Shown: positions 8,787 through 16,028 of the stretch, one piece after another
Position numbering within the stretch: the first letter of the stretch is position 1
Layout of the letters: each line of letters starts with the position of its first letter
Assembly (NCBI GenBank): GCA_019347945.1
Contig: JAHWKK010000030.1
Span: forward strand, 1 to 34,511
Direction: 5' to 3'
Source of the DNA: Acidobacteriota bacterium
GTDB taxonomy: Bacteria; Acidobacteriota; Thermoanaerobaculia; Gp7-AA8; JAHWKK01
Length of the DNA: 34,511 bases
Notes under the pieces: model-generated
Seen by the model: the letters and a program-made list of their open reading frames with translations, nothing else
What the model was told of the DNA's origin: nothing
The model's database searches: none
Position numbers and translations under genes: made by a program

Positions 8787-8849
8787 GCCAACTGGCAACC
8801 GACTACCGCCAACCGGCAACCGACGACCGGCAACCGGCCACCGGTTGCC
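8787..8849. repeat. Degenerate heptamer array, inverted relative to 8222-8323
   Basis: Nine 7-bp units. Three read GGCAACC and the others (GCCAACT, GACTACC, GCCAACC, GACGACC, GGCCACC, GGTTGCC) differ from it by one or more bases. GGCAACC is the reverse complement of GGTTGCC, a phase of the upstream array, so the two arrays face each other. It ends 2 bp from the stop of the PBP4-type peptidase gene. Confidence 0.8.
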
Positions 8850-8851
8850 GC

Positions 8852-10303
8852 CTACCCCCGGTCGACGATCGTCTCGAGGATCTGGTTCTGCAGGTTGTAG
8901 ACGTGCCCCGCCGCAGTCCGGTAGTCATTGAAGAGCATCGAGAAGGCGTAGACCCTTCCGCTGCCTCCCTGCACGTAACCGCTCAGGCCGATGGCTCCTT
9001 CGAGATACCCCGTCTTGGCGAAGACCGCTCCCCTGTACGGCGCCCGGTTCATCCTCCGTCGCATACGGGTCGACTGTTCCCCCGAGTAAGGCATCGACGC
9101 AAGAAACTCGGCTCGTGCCGGGCTGTTCCACATGTGCTGAAGCAGGGTGACGAACGCCGTAGCCGAGGCACGGTTGTCGGCCGACATACCGGAGCCGTCG
9201 GACTGGTGGAACTGGTTGGCAGCGACTCCCAGCTCGTTGACCATCCAGTCAGTCACGATCCTCGAGCCCTCCCCCCACGATCCTTCGGTTCCCTTCTCCG
9301 CTCCGATCGTCTTCAGAAGCTGCTCGGCGTAGTGGTTCTGACTCTGCTTGTTGATGACAAAAAGCGCGACGGCGAGCGGTGTGTCGAATTGCCCGATCTT
9401 CGTCCAACCGGCGTCCTCAACCGTTCGAGCGAGAATCGTCTGCCCGGAGATCGAGATGTTCCGCGCCCTCAGCGCCGTCTCCATCACGTTTCCGAAGTAT
9501 TGAACCGGATACATGACCGGCACGGGGATCGAAGTCGGACCGTAGCCGGGATGGGCGTTTCCCTTCACGATGATCGTATTGGTTCCCTGTTTCCGTCCCA
9601 CGAAGGCGCCGCGCCCGCGTCGTGTCGTCACGCAGGTATTCTCGATCGTGACGTAATCATTCGGAGGCTCGAGCTCGACGCGCGCGCGGGCTCCCGGTGA
9701 GGTCGGATGAACCCGGACGATGACGGTGCCCTCCTGGATCGCAGGCGAAGAAATGGGAGCTTCGTACCAGTAGACGAGCTGATCTTTCGGCCAGCTCGGG
9801 TGCACCCATTCCGAATCGAAGTAACCGTACTCGACGATCAGATTTCCATCGATCGCGTCGATCCCCGCCCGCTTGAGCATGATCACGACCTCGTCGAAGA
9901 GCCGGCCTCCATCGTCATCGTTGAAGCGGGTTCCGAGCGTCGGATCACCGCTCCCCACGATCCGCAGATCGCCCTCGAGGACGCCGTTGCGGACTTCTCC
10001 TCTCGTCCAGAGCGTCGTGGCGAACTGAAAGTTCCGTCCGAGCTTCTCCATTGCGGTGGCCGTCGTGAAGAGCTTCATGTTCGAGGCAGGCACGATCGAA
10101 TTGTCCGGCGTATGAGCGGCGACGACGCGCCCGGTCTCGAGATCGATGATCTTGATGCTGCTCTTCGCTCTGGTCGCCAGATCACCGTTGACGAGCGGTC
10201 GCAGCGCGTTCTCCAGGGTCTGGCTGCTCCCTGCAGGAGCGAGCCCGATGAGCGCCAGGATCGCGACGAGGATCAGGAACGGGCGACGCGAAAAGTGGGT
10301 CAT
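8852..10303 (-). CDS. dacB: D-alanyl-D-alanine carboxypeptidase/endopeptidase, PBP4 type (peptidase S13)
   Basis: A 483-residue periplasmic penicillin-binding enzyme that trims or cleaves peptidoglycan cross-links. N-terminal hydrophobic export segment (residues 9-27). All three active-site motifs of the serine PBP fold are present: SNMK at 74-77 (nucleophile serine and lysine), SQN at 321-323 inside NKQSQNHYAEQLL, and KTG at 430-432. DGSGMSADN (369-377) is also typical of family S13. The large insert between the first two motifs (about 100-300) is the usual S13 extra domain, and the length is normal for PBP4. It starts 43 bp after the metallo-hydrolase gene on the same strand, so the two probably form an operon. 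ATG start; no obvious Shine-Dalgarno. Confidence 0.93.
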   Translation of the reverse strand: MTHFSRRPFLILVAILALIGLAPAGSSQTLENALRPLVNGDLATRAKSSIKIIDLETGRVVAAHTPDNSIVPASNMKLFTTATAMEKLGRNFQFATTLWTRGEVRNGVLEGDLRIVGSGDPTLGTRFNDDDGGRLFDEVVIMLKRAGIDAIDGNLIVEYGYFDSEWVHPSWPKDQLVYWYEAPISSPAIQEGTVIVRVHPTSPGARARVELEPPNDYVTIENTCVTTRRGRGAFVGRKQGTNTIIVKGNAHPGYGPTSIPVPVMYPVQYFGNVMETALRARNISISGQTILARTVEDAGWTKIGQFDTPLAVALFVINKQSQNHYAEQLLKTIGAEKGTEGSWGEGSRIVTDWMVNELGVAANQFHQSDGSGMSADNRASATAFVTLLQHMWNSPARAEFLASMPYSGEQSTRMRRRMNRAPYRGAVFAKTGYLEGAIGLSGYVQGGSGRVYAFSMLFNDYRTAAGHVYNLQNQILETIVDRG

Positions 10304-10346
10304 CGAGGAGCGGCGGGCTGCAATCGATATTCCATCTTCGAGGGCT

Positions 10347-11195
10347 TCACAGAACCGGGATCACCCGTTCCCGAAGAGAATCGGGGATCGCCGCCAGAGC
10401 TCGTTCGATCTCCTCGCGACGATGGCGCCTGGTGAAGTGCGTCAGGACGAGAACCTCATTCATGAAGTGGCCCGCACGCCGGATGATGTCGTCCAGATGG
10501 ATGTGACGATACCGAACCGCGCGCTCGCGCTCGTCCTCAGCGATGAAGGAACACTCGATCATCGCGACCTTCGCGGTGAAGATCTCGGGAACCTCTTCGA
10601 AGATCGTCGCGTCGGTATCCCCGGAATAGAAGAGGATCGATTCGACAGTCTCGTCGCTCACGACCTCCCCTTCCGCCACGCGCTTCCGGATCGCCACTTC
10701 CTCCTCTCCCTTCAGATCGCCGCGAAGCTCGCGTCGCCGCCGTTTCAGCTCCCACGATCGCCCCGGTATCGAATGAAAGGCATCGTGCACGCGAACCACA
10801 TGGTTGCGGCCCACTTCGATCTCGTCTCCCGGCAGGACTCCCCTGAGCGACAATTGGAGAGGGCTCCCCTGAAGCTCGCTCTGCACGGCGACCAGCCGCG
10901 TCCACGCGCCCAGCGATTCTGCCGGAACCCACACGTCCGCGGGCTCGAGGTTTCTGAGCCGCCGTTGCGCCGCGTGGTACGCGACCCCGGCCGCATGATC
11001 GAGGTGCGAGTGACTCACCAGCACGCGCGGAACCGGGATCGCCCATCCCGGACAGCGACCGAGATCGAGCGCGATTCCGGCGGGGTCCACACGGAAGCAG
11101 GTTTCGATCCCGGCTGCGCTCAGACCCCTGATCCGCATCTCGTCTCTGACCAGCTCGAAGGGCGGAGATTTCTGCACGACGCTGCCGACGTGCAA
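10347..11195 (-). CDS. Metallo-beta-lactamase-fold hydrolase, ribonuclease Z-like
   Basis: A 282-residue cytoplasmic protein. HSHLDH at 62-67 is the metal-binding HxHxDH motif; YSGDTD (about 189) supplies the downstream bridging aspartate; the histidine in YRHIHLDD and that in VLTHFTRRH fit the remaining ligands. The order and the C-terminal LTHF segment resemble ribonuclease Z and related phosphodiesterases. The long flexible arm that bacterial RNase Z uses on tRNA is not clearly present, so tRNA 3'-end processing is possible but unproven. The start codon is TTG at 11195 and not well supported by a ribosome site; a GTG at 11175 is an alternative. Divergent from acpP; likely co-transcribed with the PBP4-type gene. 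Confidence 0.75.
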   Translation of the reverse strand: MHVGSVVQKSPPFELVRDEMRIRGLSAAGIETCFRVDPAGIALDLGRCPGWAIPVPRVLVSHSHLDHAAGVAYHAAQRRLRNLEPADVWVPAESLGAWTRLVAVQSELQGSPLQLSLRGVLPGDEIEVGRNHVVRVHDAFHSIPGRSWELKRRRRELRGDLKGEEEVAIRKRVAEGEVVSDETVESILFYSGDTDATIFEEVPEIFTAKVAMIECSFIAEDERERAVRYRHIHLDDIIRRAGHFMNEVLVLTHFTRRHRREEIERALAAIPDSLRERVIPVL

Positions 11196-11232
11196 GATTC
11201 CGGCTCGGTGAATGCTGGTTCAGAATCCGCAA

Positions 11233-11261
11233 TGGACGCACGCACCTGCTTGTGTTACAAA
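11233..11261 (+). promoter_or_regulatory. Candidate sigma-70-type promoter for acpP-fabF
   Basis: TGGACG (11233-11238) and TACAAA (11256-11261) are separated by 17 bp; each matches four of six consensus positions. It lies in the divergent gap between the metallo-hydrolase gene and acpP, 38 bp before the acpP start. Supported only by spacing and position. Confidence 0.35.
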
Positions 11262-11299
11262 TCTCGGGCTACCGACCCCTGAATGGAGGCTTCTGGAAA

Positions 11300-11539
11300 A
11301 TGTCAGTTGCGGAGAAAGTAAAAGCCATCATCGTCGACCAGCTCGGCGTCGACGCGGATAAGGTCAAGCCGGACGCGTCGTTCGTCGAAGATCTCGGTGC
11401 CGACTCACTCGACACGGTCGATCTTTTCATCGCCATCGAGGACGAATTTCGAGTCACGATCGGTGACGAGGATGCCGAGAAAATCGTGACCGTACAGGAC
11501 GCGGTCAACTACATCGAAGCAAACGCGCCCGCCGAGTAA
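11300..11539 (+). CDS. acpP: Acyl carrier protein
   Basis: A 79-residue acidic protein that carries growing acyl chains on a phosphopantetheine arm in type II fatty-acid synthesis. The attachment motif is GADSLD, with Ser36 as the modified residue; length and sequence ([20 protein letters not shown]) are typical. The frame is open upstream to 11252, but the ATG at 11300 is preceded by GGAGG and gives the normal N-terminus [10 protein letters not shown]. fabF follows 76 bp downstream on the same strand, with a terminator-like hairpin in between. Confidence 0.97.
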   Translation: MSVAEKVKAIIVDQLGVDADKVKPDASFVEDLGADSLDTVDLFIAIEDEFRVTIGDEDAEKIVTVQDAVNYIEANAPAE

Positions 11540-11563
11540 GCGAATCTTCTCGAGACAATTTCC

Positions 11564-11597
11564 GGCTCATCGCTTTCTGGCGGTGAGCCGTTCTTTT
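11564..11597 (+). terminator. Terminator or attenuator hairpin between acpP and fabF
   Basis: GGCTCATCGC (11564-11573) pairs with GCGGTGAGCC (11580-11589): ten base pairs including one G-U, with a six-base loop, followed by TTCTTTT (11591-11597). It ends about 18 nt before the fabF start codon and overlaps the approach to its ribosome site. It could terminate part of the transcription after acpP. Confidence 0.6.
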
Positions 11598-11615
11598 CAT
11601 TGAGGACCGAAACTA

Positions 11616-12854
11616 TTGGATAAGCGTCGCGTCGTGATCACCGGAATCGGAATGGTCTCCCCTCTGGCCGTCGGCACCGAGGAGACGTGGAAAGGTTTGC
11701 TCGCCGGGACACCGGGAGTGGGCCCGATCACCCGATTCGACGCGTCGGAGTACGGCTGCAGAATCGCCGGCGAGGTGCGGGGATTCGAGCCGCTCGACTG
11801 GCTCGATCGGAAGGACGTGAAGAAGTCCGATACGTTCATCCACTACGCGATCGCTGCCGCCCAGATGGCGTGGGACGACTCCGGAATCGAGGGAAAGATC
11901 GAGCCGACCCGGCTCGGCACGATCATCGGCTCCGGAATCGGCGGCCTTCCGCTCATCGAAACGACGCACAAAATCCTTCTCGAGCGTGGCCCGTCACGGA
12001 TCACGCCGTTCTTCATTCCCGGTCTCATCGTCAATCTCGCAGCCGGTCAGGTGTCGATCCGCTTCAATGCGAAAGGCCCGAACTCAGCGCCGTGTACCGC
12101 GTGCGCCACCGGAGCACATGCGACCGGTGACGCGATGCGACTGATTCAGCGAGGCGATGCAGACGCCATCTTTGCCGGCGGCGCCGAAGCGGTCATCGCG
12201 CCGCTCTCGGTCGGTGGATTCGCGGCGATGAAAGCGCTCTCGACCCGCAACGATGATCCGGCCACCGCCTCCCGACCGTGGGATGCGGGCCGTGACGGTT
12301 TCGTCATGGGCGAAGGTGCCGGGATTCTCATGCTCGAAGAACGGGAGCACGCCCTCGCACGCGGCGCGAGAATCTACAGCGAGCTGACCGGATACGGCAT
12401 GTCGAGCGACGCCTACCACATCACCTCCCCCTGCGCGGACGGCGAGGGCTCGGCGCGCGTGATGGAGGTCACCCTCGAGGACGCCGGGTTGAAGCCGGAG
12501 GACATCGACTACATCAACGCCCACGGAACGTCGACGCCTGTCGGTGACAAGGCCGAGACCGACGCGGTCAAGCGAGTCTTCGGCGAGCACGCACGGAAGC
12601 TCGCGATGAGCTCGACCAAATCGATGACCGGCCACCTCCTCGGTGCCGCCGGAGGTCTCGAAGCCGCGATCACCGCGCTGGCCATCTACCACGGGATCAT
12701 GCCGCCGACGATCAACTACGAGACACCCGATCCGGAGTGCGACCTCGATTATGTTCCGAACGAAGCGCGGCCGGCAGAGATCCGCCACGCGATGTCGAAC
12801 TCGTTCGGCTTCGGTGGCACGAACGCATCCCTCGTCTTCTCGAAACACGAGTAA
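11616..12854 (+). CDS. fabF: 3-oxoacyl-ACP synthase II (beta-ketoacyl-ACP synthase)
   Basis: A 412-residue condensing enzyme that elongates acyl-ACP with malonyl-ACP. The catalytic triad sits at the same numbers as in E. coli FabF: Cys163 (in [11 protein letters not shown]), His303 (in [11 protein letters not shown]) and His340 (in GHLLGAAGG). [15 protein letters not shown] near the C-terminus is the usual end motif. The start is TTG, chosen because TGAGGA lies about 10 nt upstream and the N-terminus [13 protein letters not shown] matches the family. Partner of acpP just upstream. The stop codon lies 1 bp before a perfect inverted-repeat element. Confidence 0.97.
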   Translation: MDKRRVVITGIGMVSPLAVGTEETWKGLLAGTPGVGPITRFDASEYGCRIAGEVRGFEPLDWLDRKDVKKSDTFIHYAIAAAQMAWDDSGIEGKIEPTRLGTIIGSGIGGLPLIETTHKILLERGPSRITPFFIPGLIVNLAAGQVSIRFNAKGPNSAPCTACATGAHATGDAMRLIQRGDADAIFAGGAEAVIAPLSVGGFAAMKALSTRNDDPATASRPWDAGRDGFVMGEGAGILMLEEREHALARGARIYSELTGYGMSSDAYHITSPCADGEGSARVMEVTLEDAGLKPEDIDYINAHGTSTPVGDKAETDAVKRVFGEHARKLAMSSTKSMTGHLLGAAGGLEAAITALAIYHGIMPPTINYETPDPECDLDYVPNEARPAEIRHAMSNSFGFGGTNASLVFSKHE

Positions 12855-12855
12855 A

Positions 12856-12949
12856 ACGGGGTCGGGTCTGAACTTGGAACTTAACTCCGAAATCGTTCAA
12901 AACAAGCTGAAGTTTCAGGGTTAAGTTCCAAGTTCAGACCCGACCCCGT
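12856..12949. repeat. Palindromic mobile-type element, copy 1
   Basis: A perfect 30-bp inverted repeat (arms 12856-12885 and 12920-12949) around a 34-bp spacer. The arm contains GGGTCGGGTCTGAACTTGG. The same arm sequence occurs at 22173-22274, but the spacers of the two copies are unrelated. The element fills nearly the whole gap between the fabF stop (12854) and the next start (12956). The layout resembles paired REP sequences or a small non-autonomous element; no transposase is in the window. Confidence 0.9.
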
Positions 12950-12955
12950 CCCGCC

Positions 12956-13477
12956 ATGGAAAATCCGATCGATCGCGCTGTCCGCCGCCTCGCCGCGACC
13001 GGATCGGCCATCCAGCAGATCTGCCGCGATCTGACTCCGGACGAAGCCCGATTCCGCGAATCCGGGGAGAAGTGGTCGATCCTCGAGATCGTGAATCATC
13101 TGCTCGACGAGGAGATCCTCGATTTTCGCGCGCGGCTGCAGTCGACGATCTTCCGTCCCGACGTGCCCTGGCCGCGAATCGACCCACCCGGCTGGGCGAT
13201 CGAAAAGGATTACCAGAGCCGCGATCTCGCGGAATCGCTCGTGAGCCTGGCGGCGGAACGGGCGAGCTCTCTCGAATTCCTCCCGACGGTCTCCGAGGAC
13301 GAGCTCGCAACGGTCCACCACCACCCCACGCTCGGAGAGATCACGGCCGGCGATCTCCTCCACTCCTGGGTGGCGCACGATCTTCTCCACCTGCGTCAGA
13401 TCGCGCGCGTTCGCTACCGGATGCTCGAGGCGGACGCCGCGCCTTACCGCGCCGAGTACGCCGGCCCGCTGACCTGA
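12956..13477 (+). CDS. DinB-family protein (putative metal-dependent four-helix bundle)
   Basis: A 173-residue cytoplasmic helical protein. WSILEIVNHLLDEE (40-53) and HSWVAHDLLHLRQI (135-148) are the two signature helices of the DinB/DUF664 superfamily; His48, His140 and His144 are the expected metal ligands. Members include bacillithiol or mycothiol transferases and many uncharacterised stress proteins, so the substrate cannot be named. The ATG begins 6 bp after the palindromic element, with no Shine-Dalgarno visible, so translation may depend on read-through from fabF or on the element's structure. Confidence 0.8.
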   Translation: MENPIDRAVRRLAATGSAIQQICRDLTPDEARFRESGEKWSILEIVNHLLDEEILDFRARLQSTIFRPDVPWPRIDPPGWAIEKDYQSRDLAESLVSLAAERASSLEFLPTVSEDELATVHHHPTLGEITAGDLLHSWVAHDLLHLRQIARVRYRMLEADAAPYRAEYAGPLT

Positions 13478-13507
13478 AGATGCAGCGGGCCCGGCTAACG
13501 CCGTGAC

Positions 13508-13539
13508 GGCCCTTCGGGCCTCCGAGTCGGCACGGACTC
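13508..13539. other. Two small hairpins downstream of the DinB-family gene
   Basis: GGCCC-TTC-GGGCC (13508-13520) and GAGTC-GGCACG-GACTC (13524-13539) lie between the DinB-family gene and the convergent 65-aa gene. Neither has a T-run, so they are only weak terminator candidates. Confidence 0.35.
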
Positions 13540-13556
13540 GCGCGATCACACCCACC

Positions 13557-13587
13557 ACGGGAGGGCGAGGCTCCTGCCGAGCCGCAC
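13557..13587 (+). repeat. Dispersed short repeat (can read REGEAPAEP on the other strand's family member), copy 1
   Basis: GGGAGGGCGAGGCTCCTGCC followed by GAGCCGC. Three related copies occur at 27491, 27561 and (inverted) 27685. All lie outside genes. Confidence 0.8.
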
Positions 13588-13633
13588 CGTTACGAGCTTG
13601 CGTTTCAGTGGATGACCGGAGGGACCGCGTCCT

Positions 13634-13831
13634 TCACTTCTTCTCCTTCTCCTGCTCCTTCTGATCCTCCTGCTCCTTCCGATCCTCGGCTTCCTCCCGG
13701 AACTCCTGCCGGTTCTTCTTCACTTCCTCGCGCAGCTGCTGTTTGTGAATTTTCTGAACGACGTCTTCCCCCTGCCGCTCGCGTCCGTGCGCGCCAATGT
13801 AATGATCTTTGTTGACGTTGCTCTTTCCCAT
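13634..13831 (-). CDS. Small highly charged protein, 65 aa
   Basis: The ATG at 13831 is preceded by a perfect AAGGAGG with 9-nt spacing, strong evidence for a translated gene. The longer open frame to 14257 runs antisense through the LD-carboxypeptidase gene and should be ignored. The product starts MGKSNVNKDHYIGAHGRERQ and becomes a Lys/Glu/Gln/Arg-rich helix (about 23-65) ending in EKEKK. It has no membrane segment or signal peptide. It could be a nucleic-acid-associated or stress-related small protein; no family is recognised. It is divergent from the LD-carboxypeptidase gene across about 150 bp. Confidence 0.7.
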   Translation of the reverse strand: MGKSNVNKDHYIGAHGRERQGEDVVQKIHKQQLREEVKKNRQEFREEAEDRKEQEDQKEQEKEKK

Positions 13832-13984
13832 TCGTCGTTGCCTCCTTCTGATCAGAGAGTGCGAGACTCCTGCCGATCGGCCGAACCAGCGAATCGACAT
13901 TCGCGCATCCGTAAACGCAGTTCGCGCGACGCGCGCACCTCCCCTCGTCCCTCGCCTCTCGTCCCTCGCCCCGCCTTCTCTATA

Positions 13985-15055
13985 ATGCGCGCCATGCATC
14001 GACGAGACTTCGGAAAACTCCTCGCCTTCGGAACCGCCGCCGCCGCACTTCCCGCGCCCGCACTCGCGCTGCACGATCCGCGACCGATGCGACCGAAGCA
14101 AATCGTCAAACCGAAAGTACTGCGGCCGGGCGACACGGTCGGTGTCACCTCCCCCGCGACTCAGGCGTTCGACTACGACCGGATCCGCGTCACGCAGGAG
14201 CAGATCGAAGCGCTCGGATTCCGGCCGAAGCTCGGCGCGCACGTCGCTGACAAGCACGGATACTTCGCCGGAACCGACGAGAACCGCGCCGCCGACATCA
14301 ACGCGATGTTCGCCGACGACGAGGTCGATGCGATCTTCTTCTTCTCCGGCGGCTGGGGATCCCCCCGGCTACTCCCCCATCTCGACTACGACCTCATCCG
14401 GCGCAACCCGAAGATCATCCTCGGGTACAGCGACATCACGGCGCTCCTGAACGGAATCCATCAGCGCACCGGGATCGTGACCTTTCATGGGCCAAACGGC
14501 TCGTCCCGACTGCCAAAGTACACATTAGAACACCTGAAACGTACACTGATGTCGACCGAGCCGATCGGCATCCTCGCAAATCCCCCGAAACCGGAGGACG
14601 AGCTCGTCCGGCGCGACTATCGGATCATCACAATCCGTCCGGGCGTGGCGAGCGGTCCGCTGGTGGGAGGGAACCTCTCGCTGGTTGCCGCACTCATGGG
14701 AACACCGTGGGAGGTCGACACGCGTGGCGCGATACTTCTTCTCGAGGACGTCAACGAGGAGCTCTATCGCGTCGACCGGATGCTGAGCACGCTGCGCCTC
14801 GGCGGCAAGCTCGCCGACGCGGCAGCGATCGTCTTCGGAACCTGCTCGCGCTGTCCTGTCGAGGGCCCGTCGTTCAGTCTGGAGGAGATCATGCGCGACC
14901 ACTTCGAGGATCTCGGCGTCCCGGTGATGGCGGGTTATGCGTTCGGCCACATCAGCGAGCAGCTCACCCTGCCGATCGGCATGCCGGGGACCGTCGACAC
15001 GACCGCCGGAACGATCACGATCGACGAACCGGCTGTCCGCCCCTCCGGAGAATGA
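13985..15055 (+). CDS. Murein LD-carboxypeptidase family protein (peptidase S66), Tat-exported
   Basis: A 356-residue protein expected to remove the terminal D-alanine from the tetrapeptide of peptidoglycan or a related substrate. The N-terminus MRAMHRRDFGKLLAFGTAAAA is a twin-arginine signal (RRDF then a hydrophobic stretch, cleavage near ALA). SGGWGSPRLL (121-130) matches the family motif with Ser126 as nucleophile; GYSDITALLN follows; EDVNEELYRVDRML and GHISEQLTLPIG supply the expected Glu and His. Cytoplasmic LdcA lacks a signal, so export is a notable variant. ATG at 13985 or 13994; neither has a ribosome site, and TATAAT overlaps the first. Confidence 0.87.
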   Translation: MRAMHRRDFGKLLAFGTAAAALPAPALALHDPRPMRPKQIVKPKVLRPGDTVGVTSPATQAFDYDRIRVTQEQIEALGFRPKLGAHVADKHGYFAGTDENRAADINAMFADDEVDAIFFFSGGWGSPRLLPHLDYDLIRRNPKIILGYSDITALLNGIHQRTGIVTFHGPNGSSRLPKYTLEHLKRTLMSTEPIGILANPPKPEDELVRRDYRIITIRPGVASGPLVGGNLSLVAALMGTPWEVDTRGAILLLEDVNEELYRVDRMLSTLRLGGKLADAAAIVFGTCSRCPVEGPSFSLEEIMRDHFEDLGVPVMAGYAFGHISEQLTLPIGMPGTVDTTAGTITIDEPAVRPSGE

Positions 15056-15093
15056 GGCACCAGCTCGCTCGACCGAATCGTTAGCCGGCTCGT

Positions 15094-15189
15094 TCAGGCG
15101 AACAGAAGGTCGGGCCCGGCGTGAGCCACGATCTGGCGGGGTGTCATCGAGGGATCGAGCACCATCAGCTCGCCCAGCAAACCGGGCAT
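15094..15189 (-). other. Possible remnant coding fragment (31 codons)
   Basis: On the minus strand an ATG at 15189 opens a frame ending at a TGA at 15094-15096. It reads MPGLLGELMVLDPSMTPRQI and then VAHAGPDLLFA. The wording looks protein-like (codon third positions mostly G or C) but no ribosome site is seen and no family is recognised. It may be the end of a decayed gene. The rest of the 15056-15408 gap holds nothing I can name. Confidence 0.2.
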
Positions 15190-15408
15190 CGATCTCGACT
15201 GCTTCTTCTTGCTGTGTAGAACTGGACACACTACCTCCAGGGACTGTCTGGTTTCTGAACAGGTATCCAGATTCCGGACGCCGCGCGCGCACCCATTCTT
15301 TCCCTAAGTAACAGCCATGGTCGGGGTTTGCCTCAGATCTCACCCCTAGCACACCGCTTGTACTTGTGGTGGCAGGAACATCGAGTTTACATAAAAGGAG
15401 GCAAGACG

Positions 15409-15855
15409 ATGGAACGAGGGAGTGCACCGAGGGGGCAGGAACAGGACAACTCCGCCGATGTGGCTGAGCGGTCGGTGCTCGTGGTGGAGGATCACCAGAA
15501 GCAGCTCGACGCGCTCTTGACTGAGCTCGCGTCGATCGGAGTCTCACCGGCGGTCGCGAAGAGCGGGGTCGAGGCGATTCGTATGGCCGCTACGCAGCGC
15601 CCGGACATCATTCTTCTTGATGGCCTTCTACCGAACATGCATGGATTCGAGGTGGCGCGCTTCATCCGACACAGTGATCGCGATTATCGCCCGTTCATCG
15701 TGATGACGACCGCCATCTACAAGGGTGTGCGCTACGAAAACGAAGCCCGCCTGAGGTTCGGCGTCGACAGGTACGTGGAGAAGCCGATCACGCGCGAGAA
15801 GTTGCTGTCGATTTTCAAGCACGCTGCGCGCGAGCGCTACAAGGGGGCAGCATGA
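15409..15855 (+). CDS. Orphan response regulator, receiver domain only
   Basis: A 148-residue protein: about 20 residues of polar N-terminal tail, then a single receiver domain (22-142). Phosphoacceptor Asp71 lies in IILLDGLLPNMHGFE; acidic pair Glu27-Asp28 in VVEDHQ; Thr100/Thr101 in VMTTAI; Lys125 in VEKPIT. All are intact, so it should be phosphorylatable. There is no output domain and no histidine kinase nearby, so it probably acts by protein contact or in a phosphorelay. The start is fixed by AAAGGAGG 7 nt upstream; the longer frame to 15328 is rejected. An ATGA overlap at the stop leads only to a 22-codon frame. Confidence 0.9.
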   Translation: MERGSAPRGQEQDNSADVAERSVLVVEDHQKQLDALLTELASIGVSPAVAKSGVEAIRMAATQRPDIILLDGLLPNMHGFEVARFIRHSDRDYRPFIVMTTAIYKGVRYENEARLRFGVDRYVEKPITREKLLSIFKHAARERYKGAA

Positions 15856-15960
15856 AGACAGGGGAATGGCGAAAATGGGGGTCACACCTTCGAGGTAAAC
15901 AATTCGATGCTCCTGCGTGAGACGACGCGACCACGCGCCCGCAACACGGCAGACTGGAAG

Positions 15961-15982
15961 CCTGCGCTACGGGCGGCGCAGG
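15961..15982. terminator. Weak bidirectional hairpin between convergent genes
   Basis: CCTGCGC (15961-15967) pairs with GCGCAGG (15976-15982) around an 8-base loop, between the response regulator (plus) and the antiporter (minus). There is no T-run on either side. Confidence 0.25.
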
Positions 15983-16028
15983 ACCTTCTCGGGAGCGCTG
16001 AAGGCGCGATGCTGCGTCGAGTCCGGCG

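Noticed and set aside
12881-13558. Minus-strand frame ending in the palindromic element and antisense to the DinB-family gene
   Set aside because: It resembles no protein apart from the repeat-encoded GSGLNLELN; the plus-strand gene has clear family motifs.
13832-14257. Extension of the 65-aa protein upstream to 14257
   Set aside because: It would run antisense through the LD-carboxypeptidase gene, and the perfect ribosome site marks 13831 as the start.
15220-15300. Insertion-sequence end near TGTGTAGAACTGGACACACTA
   Set aside because: Only a short imperfect symmetry; no partner end, target duplication or transposase found.
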